DNA of 64,000 nt from Pseudomonas sp. RIT-562 (lineage in GTDB: Bacteria; Pseudomonadota; Gammaproteobacteria; Pseudomonadales; Pseudomonadaceae). The position numbers and the translations under genes are program-made. The notes below the pieces were generated by a model. It did not search any database, had not been told where the DNA came from, and was given only the letters and a program-made list of their open reading frames with translations. Every line of letters begins with the position of its first letter. Within the stretch, counting starts at the first letter, position 1. The stretch lies in NCBI RefSeq assembly GCF_026241895.1, contig NZ_JAPJIV010000009.1, forward strand, positions 1 to 64,000. The letters run 5' to 3'. Below, in pieces: positions 16,455-25,109 of this stretch.

Positions 16455-17285
16455 ATGACAACGCACAGGCTAATAGCGAAGGGCTTGCAGTTGAATGTTT
16501 CGATCTGCGGTCAAGGCTCTCCGTTGCTTTTACTCAATGGTTTGGGTGGGTTGATTCGTACCTTCGATCCGCTGCGCGATGAACTCGACGACTTCATGAC
16601 CATCACGCCGGATGTGCCAGGAGTCGGCAAGTCGCAAATGCCCCGTTGGCCCATTCGCCTGCCAAGTCATGCCGACGTGATTGCCGAGATGCTCCAGCAA
16701 TTGGGAATCGACCAAGTGGATGTGTTCGGGGTGAGTTGGGGAGGTGCATTAGCTCAAGAATTCGCTCTTCGTTACCCGAGCATGGTACGCAGGCTGATTC
16801 TCGCGGCGACCTCTCCCGGCCCAGTGCTATTGATGAAGCCTGCTGACGTTATGGATTTTTTCCGCAAGAATAAAAACGCCAAAATGCGCAAGCAAGATAG
16901 CTCACGCAATTCAATTCACACGCTGCTGCGGTTCGGTGTGATGAAAGGCATGCTCTCTGTTAATCCGCGAACGTACTATTTCCAGCTCGCAGCCTTGATT
17001 GGATGGACAAGCCTGCTCCGGTTGTCCCGGCTGCCTCAACGCACGCTGGTTCTTACCGGCGACCGCGATCCTTTAATACAGGCGTACAACGCCTATGTCC
17101 TGCGCCGCACAATTCGACGTTCAGAACTCCGCATTCTGAAGGGCGAGGGGCACTTCTTTGTGGTGACCAGCGCTAAACGAACTGCCGTCTTGATCCGCGA
17201 ATTTCTTAGCCGGCAATATGACGATGAAGAGATGGCACCGAGGATCGCAGAGCGAAACGTTAAGGCGAGCATGGAGCGCACCTAG
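16455..17285 (+). CDS. Alpha/beta hydrolase, PHA-depolymerase-like
   Basis: The 276-residue hydrolase has an LLNGLGGL oxyanion segment, nucleophile Ser in FGVSWGGALAQEFA (about residue 95), acid Asp in LTGDRDPLI (about 198-203) and catalytic His in GEGHFFVVT (about 232). The nucleophile block, PDVPGVGKSQ and LIGWTSLLRL segments closely resemble intracellular medium-chain polyhydroxyalkanoate depolymerases (PhaZ) of Pseudomonas. It is not in a pha operon, so it may be a paralogue acting on another ester. AAGGAG precedes the ATG, and the gene has no signal peptide. Confidence 0.82.
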   Translation: MTTHRLIAKGLQLNVSICGQGSPLLLLNGLGGLIRTFDPLRDELDDFMTITPDVPGVGKSQMPRWPIRLPSHADVIAEMLQQLGIDQVDVFGVSWGGALAQEFALRYPSMVRRLILAATSPGPVLLMKPADVMDFFRKNKNAKMRKQDSSRNSIHTLLRFGVMKGMLSVNPRTYYFQLAALIGWTSLLRLSRLPQRTLVLTGDRDPLIQAYNAYVLRRTIRRSELRILKGEGHFFVVTSAKRTAVLIREFLSRQYDDEEMAPRIAERNVKASMERT

Positions 17286-17434
17286 ATTAGTTAATCCGCC
17301 CGTTGACGTCGTTGTGAAGGGGAGCCACACACAGTCGTAGGCAGCATCAATTTCATCGCAAATTCTTCCAAACTCTCCGGATCGACAATGGTCAACCTTG
17401 TAGCTGTTGTTGATTAATCATGTCGAGGTGACCC

Positions 17435-17659
17435 ATGGATAACTATCACATCACAAAAAAAGAAAATGCTTGGGAGCTTGTCAAAGAGGGTGCGCAACGT
17501 GCTTCCAAATCAGCTTCTACTAAAGCTGAAATTACTGAAATGGCCAGCGAATTTCTGCAGGGTAAAACAGCCTCTCTGAAAATTCACAAAGAGGATGGGA
17601 CGATTCAAGAGGAACGTACTTTTCCTCGAGCCGCCGACCCTAGGAAAACAAAAGGCTGA
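17435..17659 (+). CDS. DUF2188 protein, intact copy
   Basis: The 74-residue product has the DUF2188 pattern: NYHITKKENAWELVKEGAQRAS, then FLQGKTASLKIHKEDGTIQEERTFP (quoted in part). It is a small beta-alpha domain of unknown function, with GAGGTGA upstream. A second copy at 20246-20472 is broken. The two copies share most residues, so the duplication looks fairly recent. Confidence 0.85.
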   Translation: MDNYHITKKENAWELVKEGAQRASKSASTKAEITEMASEFLQGKTASLKIHKEDGTIQEERTFPRAADPRKTKG

Positions 17660-17780
17660 GTCGAATCCAAAATAATGGGCGGCTACAAAGATGACTTTCG
17701 ATCCTTATTCGAGAAGTCAGTTTTATCAGGAATTCGCTTTCCGTTCCCGCCTTCGCATGTCTAACCACAGGAACTTTTCA

Positions 17781-18314
17781 ATGGTAATTGCATGTCTAGG
17801 ATGGGGATCCCTGATATGGAAACCTGGGGCATTACCGCTCGCAAGCAAATGGTTTTTGGATGGGCCCAGTTTGCCCATCGAATTTGCGCGAGTCGGTGAT
17901 GGTGGAGAGCTCGCGACGGCGATCTGCGCGAATGCGCATCCATGCAGCGTTCTCTGGGCTGAGTTGAATGTAAAAAACCTCGAAGAGGCATGCGTGGCCT
18001 TGCGTGTCCGAGAGCAAATTCCAGAGGACAGGGAGGATGGAATCGGTGTTTTTACCACCAGTAGCTCCCCAGTGGGAGTAATCGCCGAATGGGCACTCTT
18101 TCACCAATTGGACGCAGTCATTTGGACTGCACTGCCGCCTAGATTCGAAGACATTGAAGGTTTGATCCCAACCGTTGATGACGCTGTTTCATATCTAGCT
18201 GGTTTGAGTACAGATGCGCAGGAGCACGCACGGGACTACGTTAGGCAGGTGCCGGCTCAGATCGATACGTCCTATCGAAGGGAGATCTACTCAAGGCTTG
18301 GGTGGGATCAATGA
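17781..18314 (+). CDS. Gamma-glutamylcyclotransferase-like protein (tentative)
   Basis: The 177-residue product from ATG 17781 begins VIACLGWGSLIWKPGALPL, which resembles the YGSL(M)W phosphate/substrate loop of gamma-glutamylcyclotransferase/AIG2/ChaC folds. It continues with LPIEFARVGDGGELATAI. The start is supported by AGGAA 7 nt upstream and a family-like N-terminus; an upstream in-frame start at 17691 would add 30 atypical residues. The stop overlaps the next ATG (ATGA at 18311), so the two genes are translationally coupled. Substrate unknown. Confidence 0.65.
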   Translation: MVIACLGWGSLIWKPGALPLASKWFLDGPSLPIEFARVGDGGELATAICANAHPCSVLWAELNVKNLEEACVALRVREQIPEDREDGIGVFTTSSSPVGVIAEWALFHQLDAVIWTALPPRFEDIEGLIPTVDDAVSYLAGLSTDAQEHARDYVRQVPAQIDTSYRREIYSRLGWDQ

Positions 18315-18553
18315 GTGCACAGAGCCAAGCTCAAATTGGCACCATCTTTGATCAGCTGTTGTCTCTGCGAGAGAGCGTTAACAGTCTCCAGCAGATGGAG
18401 AATGAAAGAGTGGGTACCCTTCGTGGCCACCAGACCGTGGATGTGGACGGCTCTTTTCTATTGGTTTTTCAAAAGCTTCAAAACAACATCGCCGATATGG
18501 AGGAGGCTTTGGCCACCATTGCGGAAGCCACAGGCGATGCACCAAAGTTCTAG
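18311..18553 (+). CDS. Small helical protein coupled to the upstream gene
   Basis: The 80-residue product is helical and Gln/Glu-rich (LLSLRESVNSLQQMENERVG; FQKLQNNIADMEEALATIAEATGD), likely forming a short coiled coil. Its ATG overlaps the previous stop codon in an ATGA arrangement, so it is translated by coupling and may form a complex with the cyclotransferase-like protein. No family recognised. Confidence 0.7.
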   Translation: MSAQSQAQIGTIFDQLLSLRESVNSLQQMENERVGTLRGHQTVDVDGSFLLVFQKLQNNIADMEEALATIAEATGDAPKF

Positions 18554-18574
18554 CGGATCGTCATTGAGGAAAAA

Positions 18575-19107
18575 TTACACGCCATAACGCTTGTTCCCGC
18601 CAGAAGTAATGCAGTACCGACCGCCTCATGGCCCGATGCAAATTTCCAGATGAACAAGGGCACGAAGTACCGTATTTTGGCATCTGCCTCCGGGTTGGGT
18701 GTACTGGCGAACGCCAGGGTTTCGGTTTAGAGGCGATGTAGCAGTTCGATCCGCTACAAAGGCTGTTCGAAGAAAGCCATTTCGCAGGTTGGCCATCGAT
18801 GCTGATACGCACCCAATCATCCCGTTTTTCGAAGACCTGAACTTTAGCCCCTCGGCTCAGCTTGGAAATGACTTTTCCGCCGGGCTGATCCCGGATATTG
18901 AGCTGGTTCGCGTTTACGTATTGATCAACTGAGGGGGCAGGTGTTGGTGACGGATCCGAGGTAGATGAGACCAGAGTATTCGGAGTGGGAGGGGGGGCTC
19001 GGTTGTACCTGAGCGGGAGGCGAGTCTTTTTTGCCTATCGCCCAAAGGACAGCGAAAACAATCGGGAGTGGGACAAACCATGACTGAGATTTCTTGCGCA
19101 TTTTCAT
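18575..19107 (-). pseudogene. SH3-domain protein, broken by three lesions
   Basis: The minus strand encodes an N-terminal membrane anchor (SWFVPLPIVFAVLWAIG), a Pro/Ser linker, a bacterial SH3b domain (NANQLNIRDQPGGKV, KRDDWVRISIDGQPAKWL) and a Cys/Gly-rich C-terminus. Three lesions are visible. There is an extra C in a C7 run (18991-18997 on the + strand). Two bases are missing between SSGNL and CIGP. A TGA replaces the Arg codon in CIGPRGGRYCITSGG. Repair gives one continuous protein ending at TAA 18575-18577. SH3b domains usually bind cell-wall peptides. Confidence 0.82.
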
Positions 19108-19205
19108 TGCCTCCCAGCAGCCACTAAACAGCCTGTCTTCCCTGACCAACCTGGCTTCATAAACCTATTTCGAGCTTAGCTAAATCTCCATTATCAGCCG
19201 CCTAC

Positions 19206-19694
19206 CTAACCCTCAAATCTTCGGGTTTCCCAGATTAAACGTCGCGAGCAATCGCTATCTTTATTCACGGATGGGAACCACCCGGCTAAGCACCTACGAC
19301 CAGGAAGTCTTTGCTTGATTCCCAATTGCAGTGGCCGGTACCAGTCGGGAAGTAGCAGTACGTCTCCTGAACTGACCTCCAATACATGGCCATCGGGGCA
19401 GCCGAGCATCAACCGGGCCTTGCCGCAGGCGATGCCAAGCACTTCATGAGCTTCGGCATGATAGTGGTGATAACTGTAAATCCCGTAGCGCCACTGTGGC
19501 GGCCAGCCATTAGCGCTGAAGACTTTCTAGAACGCTGCTGCTGTGTCGCTGTCCTGCACGGGAATGGCTTGAGAGTAAACGAGTACCGGCAAACGAGGAT
19601 TATTGGGTATCCATTCGTTGCGTTCAAACCGTAGAGTTTGCACGGCACCTGCAATAGCTTGCGACTTGCTCGCTGAAGGATCGCTGAAATTCAA
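19206..19694 (-). pseudogene. YjlB-type cupin, broken
   Basis: Minus-strand reading gives TLRFERNEWIPNNPRLPVLVY, then an in-frame TAG after TAAAF, then [29 protein letters not shown] (quoted in part; the HH.H...E cupin metal motif) and [17 protein letters not shown]. After LLLP the frame shifts: the +1 frame continues [19 protein letters not shown]. So there is one nonsense codon and at least one indel, plus another stop near the end. The YjlB family are small cupins of unclear function. Its TTG start directly follows the stop of the gene at 19695, suggesting a former operon. Confidence 0.8.
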
Positions 19695-19970
19695 CTACGT
19701 CCAGCGACGTTCAACATCGATCTGGAATTCCAGACCTCCGTCCTCCAATTTGCGTGCCTGAACCACCGAGCCTGTCAGACGTTCCCTAGGGGAAAGGATT
19801 ATGGCTAACGACTGAGCCTTATGTAGGTCATCTGGTACTGGAGAAAGTACCTGCACCTGAAAAGCGCCGGGGGTGATAGGCGTGATGATTAGATCGCAAT
19901 CAACACTTTTTGCTATCGGGCCCAAAAGGGTGTCGTGGAAGTAGTTTAAGCGTGCGGCAGTGGTCGCCAT
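19695..19970 (-). CDS. Small hypothetical protein
   Basis: The 91-residue product starts at ATG 19970 with AAGGAG 6 nt upstream; an in-frame ATG at 19988 lacks a site. It is soluble, with a beta-rich middle (DLIITPITPGAFQVQVLSP) and ends LEDGGLEFQIDVERRW. I do not recognise the family with confidence. Its stop abuts the former start of the broken cupin. Confidence 0.65.
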   Translation of the reverse strand: MATTAARLNYFHDTLLGPIAKSVDCDLIITPITPGAFQVQVLSPVPDDLHKAQSLAIILSPRERLTGSVVQARKLEDGGLEFQIDVERRWT

Positions 19971-20245
19971 GGCAATCTCCTTGAACATACACGGGACGAA
20001 GGATCAGCATCAGCCCCACCTATACGCTAGACGGAGGCTGTGACGATTGAGTTCAATGCCAATGCCCAACGGTGTTTGCCGGGCCCCGTAGCGAGCGTTT
20101 GTTCAAACTATTTACTATCAAGACGATGGCTCATGAGCATGACTACATGCTTGATAGGATTCCCGGTAGCTGCCTGAGTACGAATTTTTTATGCTTATTG
20201 AAAGTGTGGAGGTCAGCTGTTCACCAAAGCGCGTTGGGAGATCAG

Positions 20246-20472
20246 ATGCACAACTATCTCATCACCAAGACTGACAAGTTCTGGGCGCTCACAATGGAAG
20301 ACGCGCAAAGGGCGTCCAATACCGCCTCAACCAAGGCAATGAAATCATTGCGCGGGCGGGTGAGTTTCTTCAGGGCGAAACTGCGTCGCTGAAGATTCAC
20401 AAAGAGGACGGGACTATTCAGGAAGAATGAGCTTTTCCTCGTAGCGCAGACCCACGAAAGTCCAAAAGCTAG
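20246..20472 (+). pseudogene. DUF2188 protein, broken copy
   Basis: Frame 1 gives MHNYLITKTDKFWAL...AQRASNTASTKA. Then a shift is needed to reach GNEIIARAGEFLQGETASLKIHKEDGTIQEE (quoted only in part), after which TGA replaces the Arg codon of the intact paralogue (17435-17659). The remaining AFPRSADPRKSKS is still readable to TAG 20472. One frameshift and one C-to-T nonsense change therefore account for the damage. Confidence 0.85.
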
Positions 20473-20489
20473 CAAGTGGTTTTGATGAA

Positions 20490-21266
20490 TCAGTGACGAT
20501 GCTCACCCCCAGTCGGATCTTCGATTTGAAAGACATTTCCATTGCGCCAGGCATCAGCACCTGGATCAATATGTGGGGCAGGGATGTCGGCCCGGTCTTT
20601 CTTTTTCCGTGTGCTATCGACATCAAATCTTTTGTCCCGTTCGATCACCAGTTGCGGGTCGATCTGACCATCTGCTGTGAATCCCATCATCAGTTGCGGA
20701 ACGCCTAGCGGTAGCTCTTTGTTGAGGTCGGTGTGCCACGTATGCCAAGTCTTGCCATAGGTATTGATCAGCTTTTCCATCAGCGCATGTTCTGCAATGT
20801 CTGGAATACCGGGAGCAATCAATTGGCCCGACTTCACTTCATGAGCATGGCTGTGCCAGAGCGCCTTTTCAGTGATGGGCAATTTGGCGAACAGCTGCTC
20901 ATTGATGATGTACTCCACCCCCATAAGCTTCGCGTCCTTGCGATTGCCATCGTAGATCACGCACTGGATCACTTGTTCATTGAGGGTGGAGCAATTGTGG
21001 TGAGCCTCCATTTGAACGTCGGGACGGCCATTGTAAAAATGGAATCCATCGAGGTAGGCATTGAGAGCATCGATGGGCGGACGTGATTGGAGCAGAGCGG
21101 CGCCGGCATCCAATGTGCGGGTAGTGGCTGTCTTTTCCTCACCCGGTGCAACGACATTGGAGGGGGTATTGTTAAAGGCGCATGCAGTCAGCAAGCCGAG
21201 GAATGCCAGAATCAAAGATGGTCTGAATCCGGTGAAAAACATCCGCTGGGTATTACCTCCTATCAT
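20490..21266 (-). CDS. DUF1264 lipoprotein
   Basis: The 258-residue protein begins with a signal peptide ending in the lipobox LLTAC (Cys29). A DUF1264 domain follows, marked by LDGFHFYNGRPDVQMEAHHNC, QCVIYDGN, MGVEYIINEQLF and LWHSHAHEVKSGQLIAPGIP (in part). DUF1264 relatives include plant oil-body-associated proteins; bacterial members are uncharacterised envelope proteins. ATG 21266 is used because GGAGG lies 7 nt upstream. It is a monocistronic minus-strand gene in a region of decayed genes. Confidence 0.88.
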   Translation of the reverse strand: MIGGNTQRMFFTGFRPSLILAFLGLLTACAFNNTPSNVVAPGEEKTATTRTLDAGAALLQSRPPIDALNAYLDGFHFYNGRPDVQMEAHHNCSTLNEQVIQCVIYDGNRKDAKLMGVEYIINEQLFAKLPITEKALWHSHAHEVKSGQLIAPGIPDIAEHALMEKLINTYGKTWHTWHTDLNKELPLGVPQLMMGFTADGQIDPQLVIERDKRFDVDSTRKKKDRADIPAPHIDPGADAWRNGNVFQIEDPTGGEHRH

Positions 21267-21465
21267 TGCTGATCCTCCGTCCCGTTAGCTTCCAGGCATC
21301 GATGACGAACGACAATCGTCTTGGTTACCAATGCCCATATACCTAGATAGAAAGCGCTTGGAAGCTAGCGTTCAAATCAATAAGGACGGCTGCCTCTTCA
21401 TGGCATGCGGGATTCATTTAGGAACGGCAACGTCGCTGGTAGCATCAACACTGAACTCGCCAGCG

Positions 21466-21660
21466 TCACCCATAACGCTGTACTGGTTTCGCAGTTTTCT
21501 CAGCTCCCTGTTGCTCATATAGGCGGTGATAGTTGTAAGCACAGAACTGCCCAGTAAAAATCAGCGCCACGGCCACTAGACCAAGCTGCACGTTTGGGAA
21601 CTTCAATACGCTTGGCACGTGCTTTAACGCAGATGACGGCTCGGGACGGATCGCTGGAAG
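21466..21660 (-). pseudogene. MFS transporter remnant
   Basis: One minus-strand frame reads RPEPSSALKHVPSVLKFPNV followed by QLGLVAVALIFTGQFCAYNY. This resembles the central loop and following helix of an MFS drug/sugar efflux permease (typical relatives read ...FTGQF.AYTYI.P). No start, other helices or full domain remain. Only the fragment is supported. Confidence 0.55.
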
Positions 21661-21696
21661 AAGCCTGACCAGTGCCCACCGCTTGCAGATAATCAA

Positions 21697-22232
21697 TACA
21701 CCGCGCTCGATACACAGTTGATCAGTTTATGAAATGCGTCAAACTTGGATACATGACACGAGATATTGGGGCTCGCGGCCAGCAATACTCGATGGCAAAC
21801 CTTAACTCTTGGCATTTCGATCAAAAACCATTTTATGAGTCGAGCCAAACAGGTTGTAGATTCGGTTAATCCGTCGCAATGCGGCTGTAATACGTTGGCC
21901 ATGAATGTTATTCAAACTAGAAATCAACCCAATGCTCATAATGAGCGAGTTACCCGAGAAACTCAAGCATGGCAAAGTCAACAGAACTACCAAGATCAAA
22001 TTAAAACTACTTACTGTGATAAAATCGGTACGCGAACTATATGTAACTCCTATTAAAATCGAATGGCGAGCTATGCGAGCCAATGAATGTCTCGCATAGT
22101 TCACAAGTTAAGTAATGGGATCAATTCTAGCACCTGTATTTGCTGAGCGATAAAATTTGAAAAGCATACGATTTTCAGTACCAAGCAATATACGACTTTA
22201 CGAAATCGCACGTTTGGGCTCGAAGAAAAGTG
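21697..22232. other. AT-rich stretch without a convincing gene
   Basis: No recognisable coding sequence. A 9-bp inverted repeat (CTATGCGAG at 22071-22079 and CTCGCATAG at 22091-22099) forms a 12-nt-loop hairpin without a T-run. Short open frames cross the area but lack ribosome binding sites. Confidence 0.5.
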
Positions 22233-22460
22233 TCAACCCTCCTGGCGTGACAGCATACCTAGCAGACTATCCTGATTAAACTCCTGGCAAGCACGTTCAG
22301 CTTCAGCACGCGTCTGATAAACAGTCTTCAAGCGCAGCTTTTCCTGATTGTCATAGAGGTTGAAGCCTAAAGGTGCGGTCTGACAATAAAAGCGAAATCC
22401 GTTACGCATCGATCCCGTTTCCGAGGGGGCTGCAGGTACCACAACAAATCTCGAAATCAT
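22233..22460 (-). CDS. Small conserved protein, copy 1 of a duplicated pair
   Basis: The 75-residue product (SRFVVVPAAPSETGSMRNGF, FRFYCQTAPLGFNLYDNQEK) is a close paralogue of the one at 37402-37647. Both share the order RFVV.P, GFRFYC.TAP.GFN.YDN and YQTR.EA. It starts inside the stop of the upstream gene (ATGA at 22457-22460). No known family. The duplication, with conserved upstream sequence, supports a real gene. Confidence 0.75.
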   Translation of the reverse strand: MISRFVVVPAAPSETGSMRNGFRFYCQTAPLGFNLYDNQEKLRLKTVYQTRAEAERACQEFNQDSLLGMLSRQEG

Positions 22461-22666
22461 TTTCGCGTCCTCTCCCAGATCCGCTCACTATCAGCGGCTA
22501 TTGGCCACCACAGCAAGCACATTTCCGCAGTTTCCGATGAGAAGCACGCGCGGCCTATGGAGATTGGTCGCATCGTAAAAAGGCTTAACTGATTCGCTTC
22601 CTCAGCTCTACTTCCTAGAAAGGCATCTATTCCTAAAGCGCCTCCTGCTAAGCTGAACTCTTGCAA
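22457..22666 (-). CDS. Small protein upstream of and overlapping 22233-22460
   Basis: A 69-residue frame ends FSSETAEMCLLWWPIAADSER followed by IWERTRK, and its TGA overlaps the next ATG by 4 nt. The other copy of the module (about 37315-37401) keeps a matching SSSETGDDYLLYWPIAAN peptide in the same position, although its start is lost. Conservation at protein level in both copies suggests that it is, or was, a translated upstream gene. Function unknown. Confidence 0.55.
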   Translation of the reverse strand: MQEFSLAGGALGIDAFLGSRAEEANQLSLFTMRPISIGRACFSSETAEMCLLWWPIAADSERIWERTRK

Positions 22667-22678
22667 GGAGAAGTCGCG

Positions 22679-22904
22679 ATGCCAAATTCAGACCTGCTCC
22701 CTTCCCCTACTGTTCAAGATGAATCAAAACCAACTCGCCCTTGAGGCCGCCATTATGGAACCCACCCTTTCGGTCGAGCAGCGTGGTTCCGATGTGGTTG
22801 GAGGCAACGTGCGCGGAGCGTTGCATACGATCCACAAAAAAGAAGAGTTCATCAATATGACTCTTGCGGTGCTCATGACGCCTGAGTGGAAGGTCTATGG
22901 TTAG
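22679..22904 (+). CDS. Small hypothetical protein, possibly frameshifted
   Basis: An AAGGAG site and ATG 22679 open a 21-codon frame (PNSDLLPSPTVQDESKPTRP). The better body, ALEAAIMEPTLSVEQRGSDV, then ALHTIHKKEEFINMTLAVLM, reads in another frame to 22904 and can be joined by removing one C near 22738. Alternatively translation starts at ATG 22719 and gives 61 residues without a visible ribosome binding site. Family not recognised. Confidence 0.45.
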
Positions 22905-22997
22905 GCTGCTAGCTGGGCCCCGCTTGGCCCGAAGCTGCGACCTTCTCCGTTATGTCAATCCACAGCACAGCTCAGCTGTTGGCTAGCGGCGGCTCGA

Positions 22998-23326
22998 ATG
23001 CGGAACAACTTGCGCCCAACCTTTCATCTCACCGCTCGCGATGTCTGCCAGATGATGAGGGGCGTCGCGCTGGGTAACCACCCTCTAATGCGCAGCTCCA
23101 TGCAATCATGGAGTGAGACTATCACTGCCTCATTCCCGTTAAGTTTGATGGTTGGCGACTCACGCTATTCAATGACTGTGAAACCTCGGACTATTGCGAA
23201 TACTAAACATCGCCTGGCGGTCGAGTCGGGACACTTGAACTCTGGTAGCGCGACGGAGTGGATCCTTTCGACCTATTGTGTGGCTGAGAGCGTGAACAGA
23301 TGGATCGTGTGTTCGCGGTACATTGA
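22998..23326 (+). pseudogene. DUF7693-like gene, copy 1, heavily decayed
   Basis: The 5' part reads LTARDVCQMMRGVALGNHPL and SSMQSWSE. A shift then gives CLIPVKFDGWRLTLFNDCE, TSDYCEY, a stop, TSPGGRVGTLELW, a stop, RDGVDPFDLL and further stops to TGA 23326. The core (DGWRLTLFNDC..DYCEY...DP..LL) is the same as in the decayed minus-strand copy at 35724-35982. The name DUF7693 is from memory. The 154-residue open frame seen here (22998-23462) is therefore mostly out of frame and not a gene. Confidence 0.7.
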
Positions 23327-23654
23327 GCCTCCTTGGAAAATGGGAGGTTGGGATCTTATGTCAGACCTCTTTAACGCCGCTTCCAAGATTATAGCTACGC
23401 CGCCTTTTCATCAAAAGCGGGTGCCGCCAAGGCTTGGCAGACTTACTAAGATGCAACCATAAATCCCTAAAGACGAACCTTGGGATAGAGATAATTAATT
23501 CGCATTGAATATACTCAGACGTCCCCGAAATTGCAGAAGGAAAAATATTTTATTAATTCAAATTATAAATTGCAACAACAAGTTACAAACCGATACTTCT
23601 TTGATACCGTCATCAATGAGATAATTGTCTGTTGATTGTTCTGGAGGGTGTACT

Positions 23655-23774
23655 ATGACCACATTTCAATTTATTGCAGGCATGATATTGTGTTTGGTTG
23701 CGCTCGGCGTCAGAGCCTACTTGCTTATTCAATATTTGGAAAAAAACAAGCGGGCCGTTCAAAAAAAACAGTGA
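23655..23774 (+). CDS. 39-residue small membrane protein
   Basis: ATG 23655 has GGAGGG 6 nt upstream. The product TTFQFIAGMILCLVALGVRA YLLIQYLE, shown broken, is one membrane helix followed by a basic tail (KNKRAVQKKQ). The stop TGA overlaps the GTG of the next small gene (GTGA, 23771-23774). It is the first of three overlapping tiny genes. No family known. Confidence 0.6.
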   Translation: MTTFQFIAGMILCLVALGVRAYLLIQYLEKNKRAVQKKQ

Positions 23775-23866
23775 ATAACGACAGCATGAATTTCCGAAGC
23801 TTGCCGTTAACAGTTGTGATTGCCGTCACATACGTCCCCCTAATTGGTGTGCTGGTCTATGACTAA
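23771..23866 (+). CDS. 31-residue small membrane protein
   Basis: The GTG start at 23771 overlaps the upstream stop by 4 nt. The product has one hydrophobic helix (LPLTVVIAVTYVPLIGVLVYD). Its TAA at 23864-23866 lies inside the next gene, whose ATG begins at 23859. An internal ATG (23786) would shorten it to 26 residues. Translation probably depends on coupling. Confidence 0.5.
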   Translation: MNNDSMNFRSLPLTVVIAVTYVPLIGVLVYD

Positions 23867-24104
23867 TTACGATGATTATCGGTTCCAATCTCACCATATT
23901 CTGCTTGAGCTTGATGCAGCTACTACTGCGTTGATGATGCTAGTTTCGGGACGTCAGACAGAAGGCCCTCGGTGGTGCGGAGCAGTAGAGCGCCACAAGC
24001 TGGCGTATGAAACGTGGGCGGCATTTCTTCGTCCACCAGCTACTGACCCCATGCCTGTTCTCGATGGGAGAGCGACAGGTCAGTACGGGCCATTTACGGA
24101 ATGA
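23859..24104 (+). CDS. Small soluble protein of the overlapping trio
   Basis: The 81-residue product (TNYDDYRFQSHHILLELDAA, then VSGRQTEGPRWCGAVERHKL) is soluble and acidic at the N-terminus, with Trp-rich ARG-type spacing in the middle (WCGAVERHKLAYETWAAFLR). The ATG lies 8 nt inside the previous gene. I see no known family. The trio's overlaps suggest one operon. Confidence 0.6.
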   Translation: MTNYDDYRFQSHHILLELDAATTALMMLVSGRQTEGPRWCGAVERHKLAYETWAAFLRPPATDPMPVLDGRATGQYGPFTE

Positions 24105-24126
24105 CCCACTTCATCGTTACTAAAGC

Positions 24127-24690
24127 TCACGAGGCTGTCTGGTCTCTGACATTAGCTTTTGAGATCCGCACCTTCACAATAAAAGTGTTGCCTTGCTCCC
24201 GGTCAGAAATAACATCGATAGATCCTTTATGTGAGGCGACAATCTCTGAAGCAATGAAAAGTCCTAAACCCAACCCCTCTGTAGGCGGATGGTCGATAAC
24301 CGAATGCTGCGAGAACCGGCCCATGGGATTGAAGATGAATGGCAAAACATCCTTTGGTATAGGCTCGCCGCCATTATTGACGCTAAAAATCGCGGAAACC
24401 TCTGTCGCCACCAGCTCCACCAATATTGGAGTTTGGATTTCCCCGTGATGCACGGCATTGCTGATGTGTTTGAAAAGACTTGTCCCATATGTGCCCCATC
24501 GAACCTGCCTACGATTGACGCTTTCGCTGTAACCACCACATTCGCTTCAGGATGAGATAGACGAATTTCATCGACGATGCGTTCACACAAAGGAAACAGG
24601 TCTAATTCTGCGGTTTGACGGGAATTCCTAGCCCCATCTGACAACGAGGCGCTCTCGGAATCAATCGCCAGTTATTCAAGGGCAGTTGAG
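24127..24690 (-). pseudogene. Sensor histidine kinase remnant (HATPase part)
   Basis: Minus-strand reading gives LDLFPLCERIVDEIRLSHPE and GAHMGQVFSN. A 1-bp deletion follows, and ISNAVHHGEIQTPILVELV continues with SVNNGGEPIPKDVLP, FIFNPM and GLGLGLFIASEIVASHKGS. These are the N, G1 and G2 boxes of the ATPase domain. An in-frame TAA lies just upstream of the start of the remnant and the sensor half is absent. The rebuilt piece ends at 24127. It cannot produce an active kinase. Confidence 0.82.
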
Positions 24691-24784
24691 GCCTCTCGCA
24701 TAATGCAAAGCCGTTGTTGGGAGCATATAATTTGAACTCACAAGTTCTAAAGGTATTTACTGACACTGATATAGTCTAGGCAAG

Positions 24785-24925
24785 ATGAAAGAAATACAGC
24801 GGCGAGCCGCTATAGAAACCTGGAACAAACTTATCGCGATGCCTGAGGACAGTATCGAAGCTCAGCAAAGGTATGACGAGCTCTTGACGTCAGCCGACTC
24901 TATGGAGCAGGAAGGGAGCAACTGA
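24785..24925 (+). CDS. 46-residue relative of the protein at 4985
   Basis: The frame reads KEIQRRAAIETWNKLIAMPE, then AQQRYDELLTSADSMEQEGS. It matches the N-terminal two-thirds of the 73-residue protein at 4985-5206 (TTWHKLLERPE...EQYEELL) but ends 27 residues sooner. AGG lies 5-7 nt before the ATG. It may be a truncated duplicate. Unlike the longer copy it has no GGAACAC motif; instead GAACT-CACA-AGTTC lies at 24734-24747. Confidence 0.5.
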   Translation: MKEIQRRAAIETWNKLIAMPEDSIEAQQRYDELLTSADSMEQEGSN

Positions 24926-25109
24926 TCAGCAGCCAAGAATGGCGCAGGCTCGCTCAGCAAGCGGGGCCATTGTTCGCTAGCACAGCAGAGTGCAGGCGTG
25001 AGACGAATAAAAGATAAGGCGTGCACTCACCCATCCAATGGTGGAATACACCACATGTGCAATCAATGGCTGGGCCAGAAGTAGGCCCCTTCGTAATTAG
25101 GAGGTTCTA

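Noticed and set aside
22071..22099. 9-bp inverted repeat as a terminator
   Set aside because: No T-run on either side and no adjacent gene to end.
22998..23462. A 154-residue open frame on the + strand
   Set aside because: Only its first 50 residues resemble a real protein; the rest is out of frame with the DUF7693-like core, which reads in another frame with stops.
24101..24448. 115-residue + strand frame
   Set aside because: It is the shadow of the broken histidine kinase on the other strand.
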